NCBI GenBank assembly: GCA_009706135.1
Contig: WLRX01000031.1
Location: forward strand, 1 to 9,123
DNA length: 9,123 bases
Source of the DNA: Actinomycetota bacterium
Lineage (GTDB): Bacteria > Actinomycetota > Actinomycetes > Nanopelagicales > Nanopelagicaceae
Direction of reading: 5' to 3'
Shown: positions 6,339-9,123 of the stretch, piece after piece
Layout: the number at the start of each line of letters is the position of its first letter
Numbering within the stretch: the first letter of the stretch is position 1
The notes under the pieces: model-generated
Seen by the model: only the letters and a program-made list of their open reading frames with translations
Databases searched by the model: none
Told to the model about the DNA's origin: nothing
Program-made: the position numbers and the translations under genes

Positions 6339-6539
6339 TTACTCTGCTTTGGGTTTCGCTGCGCTTAACTTTTTACGTGCGCCGTCTAGCCATTCTTGGC
6401 AGAGTGCGGCCAACTCTTCACCGCGCTCCCATAGTTTCAGTGAATCTTCCAAGGTTGCACTTCCGGCTTCGAGGGAGGAAACAACGCGGGCCAACTCTTC
6501 GCGAGCTTCTTCATAGGAAAGAATTTTCTCCGTAGCCAT
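6339..6539 (-). CDS. xseB: Exodeoxyribonuclease VII small subunit
   Basis: This 66-residue helical protein has the XseB pattern: [18 protein letters not shown], then [18 protein letters not shown] and [14 protein letters not shown], matching the family's usual SxExAxxxLexIvxxLE...LexsLxlyerG core. XseB subunits bind along the XseA helices and are needed for active exonuclease VII, which degrades single-stranded DNA from both ends in repair. It lies directly downstream of xseA, 20 bases after that stop, and 2 bases before the fumarase gene. The length is normal (usual range 60-90). The Lys/Ala tail (SAAKPKAE) is unstructured. Confidence 0.94.
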   Translation of the reverse strand: MATEKILSYEEAREELARVVSSLEAGSATLEDSLKLWERGEELAALCQEWLDGARKKLSAAKPKAE

Positions 6540-6551
6540 GTGATAAATGTA

Positions 6552-6557
6552 CTCCTT
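6552..6557 (-). promoter_or_regulatory. xseB ribosome binding site with long spacing
   Basis: AAGGAG on the minus strand (6557-6552) lies 12 bases before the xseB ATG at 6539, longer than the usual 5-9. It sits just after the xseA stop. No other standard start codon in frame lies closer to it. Confidence 0.5.
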
Positions 6558-6559
6558 GC

Positions 6560-7696
6560 TTATTTATCTGTAACTGTGGCGTTGGTCTCGCCGGCAGCAA
6601 GTCGCAGGCGAAGTTTTTGACCAAGTTTTAAATTCTTGGCATCGCGGGCTATCGATCCATCTTCTAGTTGCACAACTGAATAACCGCGATCCAAAGTCGC
6701 TTGAGGCGAGAGTGCTCTGACTCGCGCACGCAATCCTGTAATGATTTCTTCGCGGCTAGTAACCATCACCAGGGGATCGCGTAAAACTGGGCGATTAGTT
6801 AAATTTTCTATTCTCGAAGTTTCTAGATCAAGGCGGGAGAGCACGAATCGCTTGGCGCGATCACGCAGCGCTTTGATTAATTCAATCTCTTCTGCGATGT
6901 CTGGAACAACTTTCTTTGCCGCATCTGTTGGTGTTGATGCGCGAACATCGGCGACAAGGTCTAAAAGCGGCGAATCTTTTTCGTGACCAATTGCGCTGAC
7001 AATCGGTGTTTCACAAGAAGCGGCAAGGCGCACTAATGATTCATCGCTAAATGGAAGTAAATCTTCAAAAGATCCTCCACCGCGTGTAATGATGATTACA
7101 TCGACATCTACCATTGCTTCTAATTCAGATAAGGCTGCAGAAACTTCTACAACAGCAGCAGCGCCTTGCACCGTTACTTCACGAATTTCAAACTCAACAG
7201 ATGGCCAGCGGCGTTTGGCGTTTTCAACAACATCTTTTTCGGCATCAGTATTTCGACCACAAATCAAACCGATTTTCTTGGGCAGTAACGGAAGTGCGAC
7301 TTTTCGGTCGAGTGCAAAGAGCCCCTCACTAGCGAGCAGAGTTTTCAACTCTTCTAAACGAGCCATTAATTCACCTATTCCAACTTGGCGAATTTCACGA
7401 GCCGAAAGAGTTAGCGAACCATTTTTTGTATACCACGATGCTTTGGCGTACATAACAACACGTGCATTTTGTGGAAGTGGTGCGACACTAGATAAAACAG
7501 ATTTATGGCACATCACCGAAATACTCATGTCCACGCTTGTATCTCGTAGTCGCATGAAAGCCATGCCACCGCTTCGTTCATTCAATTCTGAAATTTCGCC
7601 TTCAATCCAAATTGCTCCAAGGCGATCTACATAATCTTTTATTGCTTCCGTGACCACACGCACTGGCGCTGGGGATTCACTTGAAGTTTCGAACAT
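6560..7696 (-). CDS. xseA: Exodeoxyribonuclease VII large subunit
   Basis: This 378-residue catalytic subunit is shorter than E. coli XseA (456) and the mycobacterial protein (about 415). The N-terminal OB-fold DNA-binding domain covers about 10-105 (IWIEGEISELN, then MAFMRLRD). The catalytic domain follows, with KIGLICGRNTDAEKD, ITRGGGSFEDLLPFSDE and SAIGHEKDSPLLDLVADVR followed by ASTPTDAA, all hallmarks of the family. A reduced helical region that recruits XseB precedes the C-terminal SPQATLDRGYSVV motif. The shortening seems to be in the helical part, which is rather compact here. With XseB it degrades single-stranded DNA in repair. The ATG at 7696 has no Shine-Dalgarno site and faces ispH across a 25-base gap, so a leaderless or nearly leaderless mRNA is likely. 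First gene of the xseA-xseB-fumarase operon. Confidence 0.95.
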   Translation of the reverse strand: MFETSSESPAPVRVVTEAIKDYVDRLGAIWIEGEISELNERSGGMAFMRLRDTSVDMSISVMCHKSVLSSVAPLPQNARVVMYAKASWYTKNGSLTLSAREIRQVGIGELMARLEELKTLLASEGLFALDRKVALPLLPKKIGLICGRNTDAEKDVVENAKRRWPSVEFEIREVTVQGAAAVVEVSAALSELEAMVDVDVIIITRGGGSFEDLLPFSDESLVRLAASCETPIVSAIGHEKDSPLLDLVADVRASTPTDAAKKVVPDIAEEIELIKALRDRAKRFVLSRLDLETSRIENLTNRPVLRDPLVMVTSREEIITGLRARVRALSPQATLDRGYSVVQLEDGSIARDAKNLKLGQKLRLRLAAGETNATVTDK

Positions 7697-7707
7697 GAGG
7701 CGAGCCT

Positions 7708-7715
7708 AATAGACT
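7708..7715. promoter_or_regulatory. Overlapping divergent -10 boxes for xseA and ispH
   Basis: Only 25 bases separate the two start codons. On the plus strand TAGACT (7710-7715) ends 6 bases before the ispH ATG, the spacing for a leaderless mRNA. On the minus strand TCTATT (7713-7708) ends 11 bases before the xseA ATG. The -35 regions would lie inside the opposite gene; TTTCGA (7687-7692, 3 of 6) is a weak plus-strand candidate at 17 bases. Neither gene has a Shine-Dalgarno site. Predicted by eye. Confidence 0.35.
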
Positions 7716-7721
7716 GCACCT

Positions 7722-8675
7722 ATGGCCAAGAGAATTCTCCTTGCTGCGCCGCGCGGTTATTGCGCAGGTGTTGATCGCGCCGTTATTACTGTTGAAAAAG
7801 CTCTCGAACTTTATGGAGCACCTGTCTATGTGCGCAAAGAGATTGTCCACAACAAACACGTTGTCTCAACACTCGAAGCCCGTGGAGCAATTTTCGTTAA
7901 CGAAACTGATGAAGTGCCAGAAGGTAAAACAGTAGTTTTTTCAGCACACGGTGTATCACCAGCAGTACACGAGCAAGCAGCGTCACGAAGTCTTAAAACA
8001 ATCGACGCGACATGTCCTCTTGTGACCAAAGTCCACAACGAAGCGAAGCGATTTGCATCAGAGGATGCAGAAATTTTATTAATTGGTCATCACGGCCATG
8101 AAGAAGTAGAAGGAACAGCCGGAGAAGCAGTTGGAAAAGTTAAAATTGTTGATGGTTTAGAAGGTGCCCGAACGGTGCAACCTACGCCTGGAAAAAAACT
8201 TGTGTGGTTGTCACAAACAACACTTAGTGTTGATGAAACGCTTGAAACTGTAAAGATTCTTAAAGAGCGCTTTCCTGAAATTTCAGATCCACCCAGTGAT
8301 GACATTTGCTATGCCACACAAAATCGTCAAGAAGCGATCAAAGAAATTTCTCCCCAATCTGATCTTGTCATCGTTGTAGGATCTCAAAATTCTTCTAACT
8401 CAGTTCGCCTTGCTGAAGTCGCACTCGAATACGGTGCAAAAGTTTCACACCTGGTTGATTTTGCACAAGAAATACAGGAACACTGGCTAGAAGGCGTTGA
8501 AACAATTGGCCTTACAAGTGGAGCCTCTGTACCAGAGATTCTTGTTAAAGATGTTCTCGCGTTTTTATCTGAACGCGGATTTAATGACGTGCAAACCATT
8601 ACAGCAAAAGAAGAGACTCTTCTTTTCTCATTGCCCCCTGAACTTCGTAAAGACCTCAAAGCAGCAGGAAAGTGA
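7722..8675 (+). CDS. ispH: 4-hydroxy-3-methylbut-2-enyl diphosphate reductase
   Basis: This 317-residue enzyme, close to E. coli IspH (316), is complete. It performs the last step of the MEP pathway, reducing HMBPP to isopentenyl and dimethylallyl diphosphate in the cytoplasm. All three [4Fe-4S] cysteines are present: C14 (RGYCAGV), C98 (DATCPLV) and C196 ([11 protein letters not shown]). So are the substrate-binding H43 (IVHNKH), H76 (FSAHGVSP), H126 and the proton-donating E128 ([10 protein letters not shown]), and the [12 protein letters not shown] segment. The ATG at 7722 has no Shine-Dalgarno site, and the upstream gap is 25 bases, suggesting a leaderless mRNA. The TGA stop overlaps the GTG start of the next gene. 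Its products feed the prenyltransferase at 1745-2545. Confidence 0.97.
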   Translation: MAKRILLAAPRGYCAGVDRAVITVEKALELYGAPVYVRKEIVHNKHVVSTLEARGAIFVNETDEVPEGKTVVFSAHGVSPAVHEQAASRSLKTIDATCPLVTKVHNEAKRFASEDAEILLIGHHGHEEVEGTAGEAVGKVKIVDGLEGARTVQPTPGKKLVWLSQTTLSVDETLETVKILKERFPEISDPPSDDICYATQNRQEAIKEISPQSDLVIVVGSQNSSNSVRLAEVALEYGAKVSHLVDFAQEIQEHWLEGVETIGLTSGASVPEILVKDVLAFLSERGFNDVQTITAKEETLLFSLPPELRKDLKAAGK

Positions 8676-9123
8676 AAGCAATTCAGATCACCTCTTTTGG
8701 TGGTCCAGAAGTAATGTCCATCAGCGAAATCGCTGATCCGATAGCTGGTGCTAACGAAGAGTTAATTGATGTCACTTCTATAGGAATTAATTATGCAGAT
8801 ACTCATCAAATCGAAAACGGATACTTAGCCCCACAAAAACTTCCTTTAATTCCAGGACTTGAAGTTGTTGGGACAACACAGAGCGGGCGACGCGTCTTGG
8901 CATCTGTGAGCGGCGGGGGATATGCACAGAAAGCTGTCGCCAATAAAGCAGTAATGATTGATATTCCAGATGGCGTTTCGGATGGTCAAGCACTGTGCAT
9001 GTTGGTTCAAGGCACAACTGCGTGGCATATTTTAAAAACTATTGGCCACGTTAAACCTGGTGAAAGCGTGGTTATACATGCCGCTGCAGGTGGCGTTGGA
9101 ACAATTGCAATTCAACTTGCAAA
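8672..9123 (+). CDS. NADPH:quinone oxidoreductase-like zinc-free MDR protein (5' part, cut by window edge)
   Basis: From GTG 8672 an open frame runs to the window end (150 codons plus 2 bases). It starts [19 protein letters not shown], typical of quinone-reductase-type medium-chain dehydrogenase/reductases. [14 protein letters not shown] and [10 protein letters not shown] follow in the catalytic domain, and the Rossmann part shows [16 protein letters not shown], the family's NADPH-binding loop. The zinc-ligand Cys/His pattern of alcohol dehydrogenases is absent: the segment reads NYADTH, not a Cys-containing motif. Members reduce quinones or enoyl/enone compounds with NADPH in the cytoplasm; the substrate cannot be told. 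The GTG overlaps the ispH stop by 4 bases (GTGA), with AGGA at 8666-8669 upstream, suggesting translational coupling. The C-terminal part lies outside the window. Confidence 0.9.
   Translation, partial: MKAIQITSFGGPEVMSISEIADPIAGANEELIDVTSIGINYADTHQIENGYLAPQKLPLIPGLEVVGTTQSGRRVLASVSGGGYAQKAVANKAVMIDIPDGVSDGQALCMLVQGTTAWHILKTIGHVKPGESVVIHAAAGGVGTIAIQLA

Noticed and set aside
7089..7634. 181-codon open frame on the plus strand opposite xseA
   Set aside because: It is Ser/Thr/Arg-rich, has no recognisable motifs, and lies wholly opposite a firmly identified gene; it is a shadow frame.
6560..7696. Truncated or frameshifted xseA because it is short
   Set aside because: The OB fold, catalytic motifs and the C-terminal DRGYSVV motif are all present in one frame; the shortness is spread over the helical region and looks like a compact variant.
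1..9123. CRISPR arrays, insertion sequences, tRNA/rRNA genes, attachment sites
   Set aside because: No spaced direct repeats, transposase motifs, terminal inverted repeats or tRNA-like cloverleaf were noticed on reading both strands; gene order and composition look uniform and chromosomal.

Overview
The window looks like a chromosomal segment of a streamlined, low-GC actinobacterium, possibly a freshwater acI/Nanopelagicales-type lineage. Three things point there. The GreA start is of the actinobacterial type. The uppS and phoH genes closely resemble Mycobacterium tuberculosis Rv1086 and Rv1095 as I remember them. The gene set follows the mycobacterial Rv1080c-Rv1110 neighbourhood (greA, DUF4307, small membrane protein, uppS, phoH2, fum, xseB, xseA, ispH), shrunk to about 9 kb. 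The base composition is much more AT-rich than in mycobacteria or Streptomyces. The lineage is inferred from the proteins only.

Layout. At 1-582 two minus-strand genes, the start of greA and a DUF4307 membrane protein, each have a candidate promoter and no Shine-Dalgarno site. At 620-3862 a compact plus-strand run encodes a 45-residue membrane protein, SURF1, a DUF3817 membrane protein, a short-chain Z-isoprenyl diphosphate synthase and the PIN-PhoH protein PhoH2. Gaps there are 3-9 bases or short overlaps, so it is probably one operon. At 3863-4096 a gap holds a weak terminator, candidate promoters and a long, structured leader for a small secreted transglycosylase-like protein (4097-4684). 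That gene meets the minus-strand class I fumarase tail to tail, with overlapping stop codons. At 7696-4681 (minus) xseA, xseB and fumarase form a second operon. At 7722-9123 (plus) ispH is followed, with a 4-base overlap, by the start of a quinone-oxidoreductase-like gene cut by the window end.

How the genes fit together. This is mostly housekeeping: transcript elongation (GreA), cytochrome oxidase assembly (SURF1), isoprenoid supply (IspH makes the C5 units, the prenyl transferase condenses them), RNA turnover (PhoH2), the TCA cycle (fumarase), DNA repair (exonuclease VII, both subunits) and wall remodelling (transglycosylase). Both divergent junctions have gaps of only 25-37 bases and few or no Shine-Dalgarno sites, which suggests leaderless mRNAs and back-to-back promoters.

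I see no mobile element, CRISPR array, tRNA, rRNA or phage gene, and no convincing new multi-gene system. The parts most worth a second look are the transglycosylase leader, the overlapping convergent gene ends with a hairpin, the two divergent promoters, and the small genes.
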